Positions 8,517 through 17,923 are shown, counted from the first letter of the stretch. The stretch: DNA of 64,000 nucleotides from Pleomorphochaeta sp963678575 (GCA_963678575.2 CAXXHV010000001.1:62001-126000); one strand, 5' to 3'. Translations and numbers: made by a program. The notes: a model not told the origin generated them from the sequence alone.

Positions 8517-10327
8517 TAAATTAAATTCTCCATAATAAAGTCTCTTCTTTCTGGAGTATTATCTCCTTGATAAAATTTCAAAAGTTTTGGGATTTCTGAT
8601 AATGAATTAACTTTAACAGGTTCTAATCTCATATCTTCTCCTATAAACATTCCAAATTCTTTAGGATCAATTTCACCAAGTCCTTTAAATCGAGTTATTT
8701 CAGCACCTTTTATTTGTGCTAATAAAATATCCCTTTCTTTTTCTGAATAACAATAGGCTGTAGTCTTTTTATTTCTTACTCTAAATAAAGGGGTTTCTAA
8801 AATATATACTCGTCCAGCTAGTACTAATTCTTCAAAATACGTTAAAAAGTATGTCATTAATAAATTACGAATATGAAAACCATCAGTATCGGCATCTGTT
8901 GCAATTATAACTTTTGAATAACGCAAATTTTCTATACCATCCTCCAAACCTAAAGCTTTCATAAGATTGTATAATTCTGCATTTTTATAAAGTTCTGCTT
9001 TATTTTTATTGAATACATTTAATATTTTTCCTCTAAGAGAAAAAACAGCTTGGATTTTTACATCTCGACATTTTGTAATCGAACCAGAAGCAGAATCTCC
9101 TTCAGTCAAAAAAATCATAGAATTCTCACATTCTTCAACATGAGATTTACTTTGCCCTAAATGATATTTACAATCTTTTAATTTTGGAATATTTAAAGCA
9201 ACTCTTTTGGCAGAACTTCTTGAACTTTTTCTTACTTCATTTAATTCTTTTCTTAATTTTTCATTATGAGTAATTTTGCTAGAAATACGACTTGCTTCAT
9301 CAGGATTTTTTAATAGAAAATCAATAACTCCGTCTTTTACTTCTTGAACAATCCATCCTCTAATTTCGGTGTTTCCTAATTTATTCTTGGTTTGACTTTC
9401 AAAAACTGGATTTTCAATTTTTACTGAAATTGCACCAAGAATACCTTCCCTTACATCTTGTGCTGACCATGTTTTTTTGAAATGATCATTAACAGCTTTT
9501 AAGAAACCTTCTTTAAATGCTGATAAATGAGTGCCTCCATCAATAGTATTTTGTCCATTCACATAAGAAAAATAATTCTCTCCATAACTATTAGCGACAT
9601 GTGTTAAAGCAAACTCTAAATATTGTCCTCTATAGTGAATTAAAGAATACAATTCTTCTCCATCTACTTCTTTTGATAATAAATCTAAAAGCCCTTTAGT
9701 ACTCTTATAATTTCTTCCATTATAATTTAATGTTAATCCTGGATTTAAATATGCATAATTCCATAATCGTGTTTCTATATAATCTTCTTCATATTTATAT
9801 TTTTTAAATATTTCTTCATCAGGAATAAACTCAATATATGTTCCATCTAGTTGTGATTTATCTTGTCCTTTCTTCTGATCAAGAAGTTTCCCTCTTGAAA
9901 AAGTAGCACTTACAAATTTACCATCTCTATAACTAATTACATTAAAATGTGAAGATAAAGCATTTACAGCTTTAGTCCCTACACCATTTAATCCAACAGA
10001 ACGATGAAAAACTTCATTAGTATATTTAGCCCCTGTATTTATTTTAGAAACACAATCAATTACTTTACCTAAAGGGATTCCTCTTCCATAATCCCTTACT
10101 GTTACCACGTTTTCTTTAAGTGTTATTTCAATACGATTACCACAATTTTCATTAAATTCATCAATACTGTTATCAATTACTTCTTTAAAAAGAATATATA
10201 TACCATCATTTTGATTACTCCCGTTACCAATACGACCGATATACATTCCACTTCTTAATCTTATATGTTCTAATGCAGATAAAGATTGAATTTGATCTTC
10301 ATCATAAATATTTGTTACTTTTTCCAT
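8516..10327 (-). CDS. parE: DNA topoisomerase IV subunit B
   Basis: ATPase subunit partner of ParC. The GHKL fold is visible (IDNSIDEFNENC, VRDYGRGIPLG, VGLNGVGTKAVNALS), followed by the transducer and a TOPRIM domain with EGDSASGSITK and DADTDGFHIRNLL, ending with RFKGLGEIDPKEF. About 603 residues, shorter than GyrB. An in-frame GTG lies six codons further upstream, but it falls inside the predicted -10 region, so I choose the ATG at 10327 (MEKVTNIYDEDQIQSL). No ribosome-binding site is seen. First gene of parE-parC-rluA. Confidence 0.92.
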   Translation of the reverse strand: MEKVTNIYDEDQIQSLSALEHIRLRSGMYIGRIGNGSNQNDGIYILFKEVIDNSIDEFNENCGNRIEITLKENVVTVRDYGRGIPLGKVIDCVSKINTGAKYTNEVFHRSVGLNGVGTKAVNALSSHFNVISYRDGKFVSATFSRGKLLDQKKGQDKSQLDGTYIEFIPDEEIFKKYKYEEDYIETRLWNYAYLNPGLTLNYNGRNYKSTKGLLDLLSKEVDGEELYSLIHYRGQYLEFALTHVANSYGENYFSYVNGQNTIDGGTHLSAFKEGFLKAVNDHFKKTWSAQDVREGILGAISVKIENPVFESQTKNKLGNTEIRGWIVQEVKDGVIDFLLKNPDEASRISSKITHNEKLRKELNEVRKSSRSSAKRVALNIPKLKDCKYHLGQSKSHVEECENSMIFLTEGDSASGSITKCRDVKIQAVFSLRGKILNVFNKNKAELYKNAELYNLMKALGLEDGIENLRYSKVIIATDADTDGFHIRNLLMTYFLTYFEELVLAGRVYILETPLFRVRNKKTTAYCYSEKERDILLAQIKGAEITRFKGLGEIDPKEFGMFIGEDMRLEPVKVNSLSEIPKLLKFYQGDNTPERRDFIMENLI

Positions 10328-10336
10328 ATCATTATT

Positions 10337-10364
10337 ATTATACACTTTTATTTATCTTTTTCAA
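10337..10364 (-). promoter_or_regulatory. parE promoter, probably near-leaderless
   Basis: Minus strand TTGAAA (10359-10364), 16-base spacer, perfect TATAAT (10337-10342), then nine bases to the ATG at 10327. Transcription would begin within about three bases of the start codon. Confidence 0.55.
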
Positions 10365-10478
10365 ATATAAAGAATTTTAGTTAATCCTTTATAATCCTAA
10401 ACACAATAATCTATATAATTAAAAAAAATATATAGATGCTTTAGCTTATCACAAAAGAAACTAATTATGTAAAAATAT

Positions 10479-10507
10479 TTGCATTTTATACAACTGTGTA
10501 ATAAGAT
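10479..10507 (+). promoter_or_regulatory. Promoter for a leaderless mRNA (YhhN protein)
   Basis: TTGCAT (10479-10484), 17-base spacer, TAAGAT (10502-10507), then six bases to the ATG at 10514. No Shine-Dalgarno sequence is present. Confidence 0.65.
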
Positions 10508-10513
10508 TTAAAT

Positions 10514-11131
10514 ATGAACATTATACCATTAATTTTATTTATTTTAATGAGCACAATTAATATTGTTGCTTGTAATAAAAATAAAAAAATACTTGTTGCA
10601 TTAACAAAAATAACACTAGCTCCTTTAGCTTTAGTTAATATAATTATTAATGCCAATATTTCTAGTGAAATGCAAATTATTGTTTATATTTTTTATAGTT
10701 TTTATTTAATTGGAGATATTTTTTTACTTAGTGAAAAAACAATTTTATTTGCATCCGGATTAATTAGTTTTTTATTAGGACATATTACCTTAATAATTCT
10801 CTTTTATAATATAAAGCAAATTAATTTTATCTTTTTTATCTTTTTAATTTTATTAATTTATCCTGAAGTTTTAATGTTTAAAATAACAAAAAATGGTGGT
10901 AAATTAAAAATACCAATGCAAATATATTCAATATTTATGATGTTATTTATTGCTACTAGTTCTATGACTTTAAATCCTTTCTTCATTATTGGAACAGCTA
11001 TTTTTACTTTAAGTGATAGTTTTATAGCAAGAAATGTTTGTGAAAAGGAAAAGAAATTTAATGATACCTATATTATGGGAACTTATACGATAGCTCTAAT
11101 TTTAATCTCTTTTGGATTCATAATTATTTAA
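10514..11131 (+). CDS. YhhN-family membrane protein (lysoplasmalogenase-like)
   Basis: A 205-residue, very hydrophobic protein with about eight membrane segments. It matches the YhhN/TMEM86 pattern in order: LTKITLAPLAL near residue 30, a GD in LIGDIFLL, FLLGHITL, and TAIFTLSDSFIA near 165. Characterised animal TMEM86 members hydrolyse the vinyl-ether bond of lysoplasmalogens; anaerobic bacteria can contain plasmalogens, so a similar role is possible but not shown. The usual C-terminal YY.AQ-like motif is altered here (YIMGTYTIALILI). Monocistronic with its own leaderless promoter. Confidence 0.75.
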   Translation: MNIIPLILFILMSTINIVACNKNKKILVALTKITLAPLALVNIIINANISSEMQIIVYIFYSFYLIGDIFLLSEKTILFASGLISFLLGHITLIILFYNIKQINFIFFIFLILLIYPEVLMFKITKNGGKLKIPMQIYSIFMMLFIATSSMTLNPFFIIGTAIFTLSDSFIARNVCEKEKKFNDTYIMGTYTIALILISFGFIII

Positions 11132-11179
11132 GAATAGAAAATAGTAATTTTTATTTATAATTATTAAACAACTTTTATC

Positions 11180-11208
11180 TTGCTTGCTTTCTCATTTTCT
11201 TTTATATT
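11180..11208 (+). promoter_or_regulatory. Promoter of the leader ORF and CNNM transporter
   Basis: TTGCTT (11180-11185), 17-base spacer, TATATT (11203-11208). Six bases further is an ATG at 11215 that opens a 20-codon ORF, not the transporter itself, so the transcript would be leaderless for the small ORF. Confidence 0.65.
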
Positions 11209-11214
11209 TCTTAT

Positions 11215-11277
11215 ATGAGTGATTCAAATGATGGAGATAGTGCTCCGAATAAAATTATTATTGGAAGATTCTTATGA
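11215..11277 (+). CDS. Candidate leader peptide (20 aa) coupled to the CNNM transporter
   Basis: The ORF encodes MSDSNDGDSAPNKIIIGRFL and ends at TGA 11275-11277, overlapping the ATG of the next gene as ATGA. It begins exactly where the leaderless promoter geometry of this genome predicts a start codon. The N-terminus is acidic (Asp at 3, 6 and 8) and followed by a Pro. Because the downstream gene belongs to a family linked to Mg2+ transport, it could act as a translated sensor in the manner of MgtL, but this is inference. It is too short for similarity-based support. Confidence 0.45.
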   Translation: MSDSNDGDSAPNKIIIGRFL

Positions 11278-12527
11278 TAAATGAATTAATTATCATATTT
11301 ATTTTAATTATATTAAGTGGAGTTTTTTCCTCTACAGAAACTGCTTATACAGCTCTCTCAATTATTCAAATAAAAGAATTAGAAAAGAGTAAGCATAAAG
11401 GGTCAAGACTTGCTGCAAAACTAACTCATCAAAAAGATATTTTATTAACAACAATTTTAATTGGTAATAATGTTGTAAATATTAGTGTATCCTCTTTAGT
11501 TACAACATTTTGTATAAAATATTTAGGACAAAGTCTTATTGCTTATGGAACAGGTTTGCTTACCTTAGTTATTTTAATTTTTGGAGAAGTAACCCCAAAA
11601 CAACTTGCATTAAATGATTCCGTAAAAATTGCAAGAGCAATGAGTTACCCAATATTTTTATTATCAAAACTATTATTCCCTCTAGTTTTCTTTATTAAAG
11701 CTTTTGGTAATATAATTAGTAGATTATTTAAAAAAGATGGTATAAAAGGAATTACTTTAGAAGGATTAATGCATGCTGTTGATGCTGCGGAAGATAGTGG
11801 TATTGTACATGAATATGAATCTGATTTAATGCAAAAGGTTCTCCATTTTTCTAATAATCCAATTAAAACAATTATGACTCATAGAAAAGATGTTTTTACA
11901 ATTTCTGCTGACCAAAAAATTAGTGAAGTTTTTTCTGATATTGTTAATTCTGGATATTCAAGAATTCCTGTTTATAAAGATACTAAAGAAAATATCATTG
12001 GTATTGTTTTAGTTAGAGATATATTAAAAGCTCAATTAAACAACAAAATGGATGATCAAATATCATCCATTATTCGAGAACCAATATTTGTTCCTGAAAC
12101 AAAACATGCAGATTACATTTTTTTCTTGTTTAAGAAAAAGAAACTCCAATTAGCAATTGTTTTAGATGAATACGGCGGTTTTGCAGGAGTAATTTCCATG
12201 GAGGATGTTGCTGAACAATTACTTGGTGAGATATATGATGAACATGAAAAAAGTGATGGTGAAATTATTAAAGAAGTTAAAGGGGTTAAAGATTTATATT
12301 TGATTCAAGGAGAAACCCCCTTTATTCAATTTTGTGATGAAATGGATATTGATTTTAAGAATGCTGAAAAAATGGGAACAATTGCTGCATATTTAATGAG
12401 TTTAACCGGAGATATCCCAAAAGAAAAAGATTCTATCAGTGATGAATTTGGAATTTATACAATATCAAAAATGAATGAAAGAAGAATTGAAGAGATAAAA
12501 TTCAATAGAGTTAGAGATTCTTTTTAA
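11274..12527 (+). CDS. CNNM/CorC (hemolysin C-like) transporter with CBS domains
   Basis: 417 residues. The N-terminal DUF21/CNNM membrane domain (about 1-180, signature SGVFSSTETAYTALS and IGNNVVNI...FGEVTPKQLAL) is followed by a CBS pair (about 195-325; ISEVFSDIVNSGYSRIPVY, DEYGGFAGVISMEDVAEQLLGEI) and a CorC_HlyC domain (335-415). Members of this family (CorB/CorC/CNNM) transport or regulate Mg2+; older annotations call them hemolysins. The ATG overlaps the stop of a 20-codon ORF (ATGA), suggesting translational coupling; a weak GGAAG lies inside that ORF. Next gene downstream is leuS with its own promoter. Confidence 0.9.
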   Translation: MINELIIIFILIILSGVFSSTETAYTALSIIQIKELEKSKHKGSRLAAKLTHQKDILLTTILIGNNVVNISVSSLVTTFCIKYLGQSLIAYGTGLLTLVILIFGEVTPKQLALNDSVKIARAMSYPIFLLSKLLFPLVFFIKAFGNIISRLFKKDGIKGITLEGLMHAVDAAEDSGIVHEYESDLMQKVLHFSNNPIKTIMTHRKDVFTISADQKISEVFSDIVNSGYSRIPVYKDTKENIIGIVLVRDILKAQLNNKMDDQISSIIREPIFVPETKHADYIFFLFKKKKLQLAIVLDEYGGFAGVISMEDVAEQLLGEIYDEHEKSDGEIIKEVKGVKDLYLIQGETPFIQFCDEMDIDFKNAEKMGTIAAYLMSLTGDIPKEKDSISDEFGIYTISKMNERRIEEIKFNRVRDSF

Positions 12528-12596
12528 AAAAAAATCAGTTTATTCATGATTTCACAAGGTTTTATGTAAAAATATAAGGCAAAAATAAAAGTATTA

Positions 12597-12625
12597 TTGA
12601 CTGAACCTATATGCAACTGTATTAT
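12597..12625 (+). promoter_or_regulatory. leuS promoter, leaderless
   Basis: TTGACT (12597-12602), 17-base spacer, TATTAT (12620-12625), then seven bases to the ATG at 12633. A longer reading frame starting at TTG 12597 would begin inside the -35 box, so it is rejected as the start. Confidence 0.75.
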
Positions 12626-12632
12626 TGGATTC

Positions 12633-15146
12633 ATGAGTAATTATCCTTTCAACGAAATAGAAAAAAAATGGCAAAAATATTGGGAAGAAAACCAAACTTT
12701 TGCTGTAACTGAAGATGCGTCAATCCCAAAAGAAAAACGCAAATATGTATTGGACATGTTTCCTTATCCGTCAGGAGCTGGACTTCATGTAGGACATCCA
12801 GAAGGCTATACTGCAACAGATATTTATTGCCGCTTTTTAAGAATGAATGGCTATAATGTTCTTCATCCAATGGGTTTCGACTCATTCGGACTACCGGCAG
12901 AAAACTATGCAATAAAAACCGGAACACATCCAAAAACTACTACTGAAAAAAATATTGACAACTTTAGAAAACAAATAAAAAGTTTAGGGTTCTGTTACGA
13001 TTGGAATAGAGAAGTAGCAACACATTCAAAAGAATATTATAAATGGACTCAATGGATTTTCATTCAACTTTTTAAAAAAGGGTTAGCATATGAATCTCAA
13101 ACTCCAATTAACTGGTGTCCAAATTGTAAAACTGGTTTAGCTAACGAAGAAGTAAAAGATGGTAAATGCGAACGCTGTGGTACCCAAACCGTTAGAAAAA
13201 ACATTAGACAATGGGTTTTAAAAATAACAGAATATGCAGATAGATTATTAGAAGATTTAGATACTTTAGATTGGCCTGATTCTGTTAAAGCAATGCAAAA
13301 AAACTGGATAGGTAAAAGTGAAGGTGCTTCTGTTTTCTTTAAGCTAGAAAATTTTGATGAAAATTTAGAAGTATATACTACAAGATGTGATACACTTTTT
13401 GGTGCAACATACATGGTAATAGCCCCAGAACATCCGCTTGTTGAAAAAATAACAACCCCAGAACAAAAAAGTCTAGTAGATGAATATCTTCTTAAAACTG
13501 CTCAAAAAAGCGATTTAGAAAGAACTGATTTGGCAAAAGATAAAACAGGAGTTTTCTCTGGAAGCTATGCAATAAACCCAGTAAATGGGAAAAAAATTCC
13601 TATTTGGATTGCTGATTATGTTTTAATTAGTTATGGAACAGGTGCTATAATGGCTGTTCCAGCTCATGATTCAAGAGACTGGGAATTTGCTAAGAAATTT
13701 AATCTTCCAATTATTGAAGTATTAAAAAGTAAAGTAGATGTTCAAGAAGCTGCTTGGGTTGAAGATGGAATTCATGTCAATTCAGATTTTTTAGATGGCT
13801 TAAATAAAGAAGAAGCAATAACCAAAATGCTTTCTTGGCTTGAAGAACAAAAAAATGGGTACAAAACAACAAATTATAAACTTAGAGACTGGATTTTCTC
13901 ACGACAAAGATACTGGGGAGAACCTATTCCTTTAGTTCATTGTCCAAAATGTGGTATTGTTCATATTAAAGAAGAAGATTTACCTCTTGAATTACCAAAA
14001 GTAACTAGTTTTGAACCAAGTGGAACAGGAGAAAGTCCTCTTTCCTTAATTGATGACTGGGTAAATACTACTTGTCCTGTTTGTGGACATGCTGCCAAAA
14101 GAGAAACAAATACAATGCCTCAATGGGCAGGTTCTTGTTGGTATTATTTAAGATATTTAGACCCAAACAACACAGAAAGATTTGTATCTCCAGAAAAAGA
14201 AAAATATTGGATGCCTGTTGATTTATATGTTGGTGGAGCAGAACATGCTGTTCTTCATCTTCTATATGCTAGATTTTGGCATAAAGTATTATTTGATTTA
14301 GGGCTTGTTGAGACAAAAGAACCTTTTAAAAGACTTGTTAATCAAGGTATGATTACTAGCTTTGCTTATCAAAGAAAAGATAAATCTTTAGTACCAACTG
14401 ATATGGTTGAAGAAAAAGATGGTCTTTTCTATGAAAAAGACACTGATATTGAACTTGAAAAAGTAATTGCAAAAATGTCAAAAAGTCTTAAAAATGTTAT
14501 TAATCCAGATGACATTATTAATGAATTTGGTGCGGACTCAATGAGACTTTATGAAATGTTTATGGGGCCTCTTCAAGTTTCAAAGCCTTGGTCAACTTCT
14601 GGAATAGGCGGTGTTCATAGATTCTTAGATAGAATTTGGAGACTTTCTGACGAAAGAGAAATTTCAGAAGAAGAGCCTTCTTTAGAATTATTAAAATCTT
14701 TACATAAAACAATAAAGAAAGTAACTCTTGATACAGATACTCTTAATTTTAATACAGCAATTAGTCAAATGATGGTTCTTGTAAATGATATTTATAAAAT
14801 AGATACACTTCCTAGAGTAATTTGGGAATCCTTATTATTACTTTTAAGTCCTTATTCTCCACATTTAGCTGAAGAATTATGGGAAAAAGCAGGAAAAGAA
14901 GCACCAATTGCAAATGCGCCTTGGCCAAAATATATTGAAGAATTAACAATAGATAATGAAATTGAACTTGTTGTTCAGATTAATAGTAAACTAAGATCTA
15001 AAATCAATGTATCTAGAGATATCTCAAAAGAACAAATGATTGAGTTTGCTTTAAACGATGAAAAAACAAAACAATGGATTGATGGAAAAACTATTATTAA
15101 AAAAATTGCTGTACCAGGTAAATTAGTTAATATAGTTGTAAAATAA
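12633..15146 (+). CDS. leuS: Leucyl-tRNA synthetase
   Basis: Class I aminoacyl-tRNA synthetase charging tRNA-Leu, 837 residues, standard bacterial length. The start MSNYPFNEIEKKWQKYWEEN is the usual family start. Visible elements: the HIGH motif as LHVGH within PYPSGAGLHVGH near residue 45, Zn-type Cys pairs (CPNCKTG, CERCG) near 165-185, the CP1 editing domain including TRCDTLFGATYMVIAPEHPL and GTGAIMAVPAHDSRD, a second Cys cluster (CPKCGIVH, CPVCGH), the KMSKS loop in KMSKSLKNVINPDD near 615, and an anticodon-binding C-terminus. Monocistronic, with promoter directly at the start and a terminator after the stop. No T-box leader is possible given the absent 5' leader. Confidence 0.97.
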   Translation: MSNYPFNEIEKKWQKYWEENQTFAVTEDASIPKEKRKYVLDMFPYPSGAGLHVGHPEGYTATDIYCRFLRMNGYNVLHPMGFDSFGLPAENYAIKTGTHPKTTTEKNIDNFRKQIKSLGFCYDWNREVATHSKEYYKWTQWIFIQLFKKGLAYESQTPINWCPNCKTGLANEEVKDGKCERCGTQTVRKNIRQWVLKITEYADRLLEDLDTLDWPDSVKAMQKNWIGKSEGASVFFKLENFDENLEVYTTRCDTLFGATYMVIAPEHPLVEKITTPEQKSLVDEYLLKTAQKSDLERTDLAKDKTGVFSGSYAINPVNGKKIPIWIADYVLISYGTGAIMAVPAHDSRDWEFAKKFNLPIIEVLKSKVDVQEAAWVEDGIHVNSDFLDGLNKEEAITKMLSWLEEQKNGYKTTNYKLRDWIFSRQRYWGEPIPLVHCPKCGIVHIKEEDLPLELPKVTSFEPSGTGESPLSLIDDWVNTTCPVCGHAAKRETNTMPQWAGSCWYYLRYLDPNNTERFVSPEKEKYWMPVDLYVGGAEHAVLHLLYARFWHKVLFDLGLVETKEPFKRLVNQGMITSFAYQRKDKSLVPTDMVEEKDGLFYEKDTDIELEKVIAKMSKSLKNVINPDDIINEFGADSMRLYEMFMGPLQVSKPWSTSGIGGVHRFLDRIWRLSDEREISEEEPSLELLKSLHKTIKKVTLDTDTLNFNTAISQMMVLVNDIYKIDTLPRVIWESLLLLLSPYSPHLAEELWEKAGKEAPIANAPWPKYIEELTIDNEIELVVQINSKLRSKINVSRDISKEQMIEFALNDEKTKQWIDGKTIIKKIAVPGKLVNIVVK

Positions 15147-15163
15147 TCGATAATACTCAACTT

Positions 15164-15192
15164 GACTGCATCTTAAGATGCAGTCTTTTTTT
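15164..15192 (+). terminator. leuS terminator
   Basis: GACTGCATCTT (15164-15174) is followed directly by its exact complement (15175-15185) and a run of seven Ts. Confidence 0.9.
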
Positions 15193-15952
15193 ATGTAAAT
15201 TCTTCATTTACTTCTTCAATTTTAACAAAATATTTTTTACTTCTTGTATCAACAATTATTTTCATTCTAAAGCCTTTCTCAAAATTTATATAATTATGTT
15301 CCCCTTCACCAAGACTAAGCCGAGCTCTTTTATAATTACTATTTGAAATTAAAAACCCGCCCTCATCTGGATTTTCACTTATCCAATAACCTTCAATAGC
15401 TTGAGTTAGTTCAATTGAAATATTATTTAATTCATAAATTGAAGTTTCATTTAATTCCCCATTTAAAAGAGCCCTCGCAAAAGTTAATTTATCAAAAGAA
15501 AACAAAATACCCCTTTTTTCTAAAAGATTATAAACTCTTTCGTAATTTATTGAACAAACCGCTTTTGGATTTTGAATATACAAATCTTGCAAAAAACTAA
15601 CTAAATATCCATTTTTATAATTCAAGATTACTCTATTATCATTTCCAGGATTTATTACTCCTCCAATTGGTGAATAATCATCTAGAATTCTAGCGCAAAA
15701 GAATACTGTAATATTTTTTTTAATCCAAACTTTTATTGTTCTTTGTTCTGGCTTTAAATAAATATAATTTATCTTTCCTGAAGAATCTGTATAACAAAGA
15801 GAATACCAAACCTTATTTTCGATAGCCTTCTCAAAAGGATGTTCTTCTTCAATAATAATCTCTACTTCTTTATAATTTAATGAAGTACTACAGCCTATAA
15901 AAAAAATAAAACTACAAATAATAAATGAATACTTAATTTTAAAAACACTCAT
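15191..15952 (-). CDS. Hypothetical lipoprotein
   Basis: 253 residues. The N-terminus has a short basic segment, a hydrophobic stretch and a lipobox-like FFIGC ending at about residue 21, so it should be lipidated by the Lgt encoded further along and anchored in a membrane. After the Cys the mature part has mixed beta-type sequence (WYSLCYTDSSGKINYIYL; GYWISENPDEGGFLISN) without a domain I recognise. No clear Shine-Dalgarno sequence; a TACAAT element ends about eight bases before the ATG, without a good -35. It ends against the leuS terminator (convergent) and is downstream of nothing on its strand except the fused aro gene's far side. Confidence 0.7.
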   Translation of the reverse strand: MSVFKIKYSFIICSFIFFIGCSTSLNYKEVEIIIEEEHPFEKAIENKVWYSLCYTDSSGKINYIYLKPEQRTIKVWIKKNITVFFCARILDDYSPIGGVINPGNDNRVILNYKNGYLVSFLQDLYIQNPKAVCSINYERVYNLLEKRGILFSFDKLTFARALLNGELNETSIYELNNISIELTQAIEGYWISENPDEGGFLISNSNYKRARLSLGEGEHNYINFEKGFRMKIIVDTRSKKYFVKIEEVNEEFT

Positions 15953-16011
15953 ACTTTATTATTGTAGTTTTATTATAATTTGCTTTATTTTATAAAAAAA
16001 TAACACAAAAC

Positions 16012-17916
16012 TTAGTTTGAAGAATTAAATTTACCTAATACTCTAAAAGATGAACATTGTTCTTTCAATATTTGTACGACATTCTCAAAAGCTTCTTCTT
16101 GATCTAAAATATCTGTTTCAACAAAGAAGGAATATTCCCAAGGTTTTCCTTGAATAGGTCTTGATTCTAACTTCCTTAAGTTAAACCCATAATCACTTAA
16201 CACTTTTAAGGCATTAAATAAAGATCCTGGTTTATGTGATACATTAAATACCATAGCTGCTTTATTAACTTTACTTGCGCTTAAAAAATTATTAACATTT
16301 TCTATTCTAGAAATAATATAGAATCTTGTATAATTACTTGGATGGGATTCAATTCCAGCTTCTAAAATATTCATTTTATGAAAAGCAGCAGCAGGTTCAC
16401 CAGCAATAGCTGCTAAACTTTTATCATTCTGTTCTTTTATAAAGGCAACAGCACCGGCTGTGTCAAAGAAGGGAATAGCTTGTGCATTTGGAATTTCTTT
16501 TTTTAAATATTGAGAACATTGAGCCAATCCTTGAGGATGAGAATAAACTTTCTTAATATCATCTTTTGTTGCGCCAGGTAAAGCTATCAAGTTATGGATA
16601 ATTCTTACATGTTGCTCACCTATTACAACAATATCTGGATAATTAATTAAATTATCAATATTATCATTTATAGTGCCACCTAAAGTATTTTCTATTGGAA
16701 TCATTCCATATAATGCATCACCTTTCATAACAGCTTCAAAAACAGCTTCAAAAGTTTCACAAGGAAGTATCGCTTTATCATCAAAGGTTCTTCTTACAGC
16801 AAGCTCACTAAAAGCACCACGCTCACCTTGGAATGCAATTCTATCAGATTTTGAATAATTATTTTCAATATCAGTTAAACTTGAAGGAATTATTCTTGGA
16901 ATTCTTTCTAAAGATTTTCCAACAACTGTAGATAAAGATTGAACATCCCTCATTAGTTTTTCAAATTGAGAAGGATATAAGGATTGTGGACCATCACTTA
17001 AAGCACACTCTGGTTTATTGTGGACTTCAACCATTAAACCATTAGCACCACTTGCAATTAAAGCTAAAGACATTGGAGAAACTAAAGAACGAATCCCCGT
17101 AGCATGACTAGGATCTCCAATAACAGGTAAATGTGTTAATTTTTGAACAATTGGAATAGCACTACAATCTAAAGTATTTCTTGTAGCTCTTTCATAAGTT
17201 CTTATTCCTCTTTCACAAAGAACAATTTGGTCAGTTCCATTTGCCATTAAATACTCAGCAGCCATAAGCCATTCTTCAATAGTTGCAGAAAGTCCTCTTT
17301 TTAATAAAACAGGCATTTTTGTTTGACCAACTTTTTTTAATAGCTCAAAATTTTGCATATTTCTAGCTCCAATTTGGAACATATCAATATATTTACTCAT
17401 CATTTCTACATCTGTTGGTGAAACAACTTCTGTTGTTACAGGCATACCATAAGTATCCCCAGCTTTTCTTAAATATTTCAAACCTTCTTCACCAAGTCCT
17501 TGGAAAGAATATGGAGATGTTCGAGGTTTAAAAGCACCACCTCTTAAAATAACAGCACCAGCTTCTCTCACTTGTGAAGCAATAGTCATAATTTGTTCTT
17601 CAGATTCAACAGCACAAGGACCTGCCATAACAACTATTCTATGACCACCAATTTTGACATTGCCAACTTGAACAATAGTATCTTCTTTCTTTAACTCTCT
17701 TGAAGCTAATTTATAAGGTTTTGAAATTGGAACAACAGAAGAAACACCTTCCATTTGCTCAACTATTCTATGATCTATAGAAGCTCTTCCAACTGCACCT
17801 AAAACGGTTTCTTCTTGTCCAATAATCTCTTTAACTTTAAAGCCTTTTCCAGTTAAAAAGTTTTTAATATCTTCTTTTTGTCTTGGTTTTATTTGTTTGT
17901 TTAATATTATTATCAT
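16012..17916 (-). CDS. Fused DAHP synthase - prephenate dehydratase
   Basis: 634 residues with two enzymes of aromatic amino-acid synthesis. Residues 1-70 form the small ferredoxin-like domain found on type I-beta DAHP synthases; 80-340 is the DAHP synthase barrel (VVMAGPCAVESEEQI, RGGAFKPRTSPYSFQGLG near 129, GDPSHATG), which condenses PEP with erythrose 4-phosphate. Residues 360-550 are prephenate dehydratase (AFQGERGAFSELAVR, IPIENTLGGTINDN, SHPQGLAQCSQYL, DTAGAVAFI), forming phenylpyruvate, and 550-634 an ACT domain with the ESRP phenylalanine-binding motif. No chorismate mutase domain is seen. Feedback control of the first pathway step by phenylalanine through the shared ACT domain is plausible but inferred. 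Start chosen at MIIILNKQIK because it lies seven bases after a -10 box; no Shine-Dalgarno site. Confidence 0.92.
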   Translation of the reverse strand: MIIILNKQIKPRQKEDIKNFLTGKGFKVKEIIGQEETVLGAVGRASIDHRIVEQMEGVSSVVPISKPYKLASRELKKEDTIVQVGNVKIGGHRIVVMAGPCAVESEEQIMTIASQVREAGAVILRGGAFKPRTSPYSFQGLGEEGLKYLRKAGDTYGMPVTTEVVSPTDVEMMSKYIDMFQIGARNMQNFELLKKVGQTKMPVLLKRGLSATIEEWLMAAEYLMANGTDQIVLCERGIRTYERATRNTLDCSAIPIVQKLTHLPVIGDPSHATGIRSLVSPMSLALIASGANGLMVEVHNKPECALSDGPQSLYPSQFEKLMRDVQSLSTVVGKSLERIPRIIPSSLTDIENNYSKSDRIAFQGERGAFSELAVRRTFDDKAILPCETFEAVFEAVMKGDALYGMIPIENTLGGTINDNIDNLINYPDIVVIGEQHVRIIHNLIALPGATKDDIKKVYSHPQGLAQCSQYLKKEIPNAQAIPFFDTAGAVAFIKEQNDKSLAAIAGEPAAAFHKMNILEAGIESHPSNYTRFYIISRIENVNNFLSASKVNKAAMVFNVSHKPGSLFNALKVLSDYGFNLRKLESRPIQGKPWEYSFFVETDILDQEEAFENVVQILKEQCSSFRVLGKFNSSN

Positions 17917-17923
17917 AAAAAAA

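Noticed and set aside
10328..10345. GTG start six codons upstream for parE
   Set aside because: It falls inside the predicted -10 element and lacks a ribosome-binding site; the ATG at 10327 fits better.
12597..12632. Longer leuS start at TTG 12597
   Set aside because: The 12 extra codons cover the -35 and -10 boxes and do not resemble the LeuS N-terminus.
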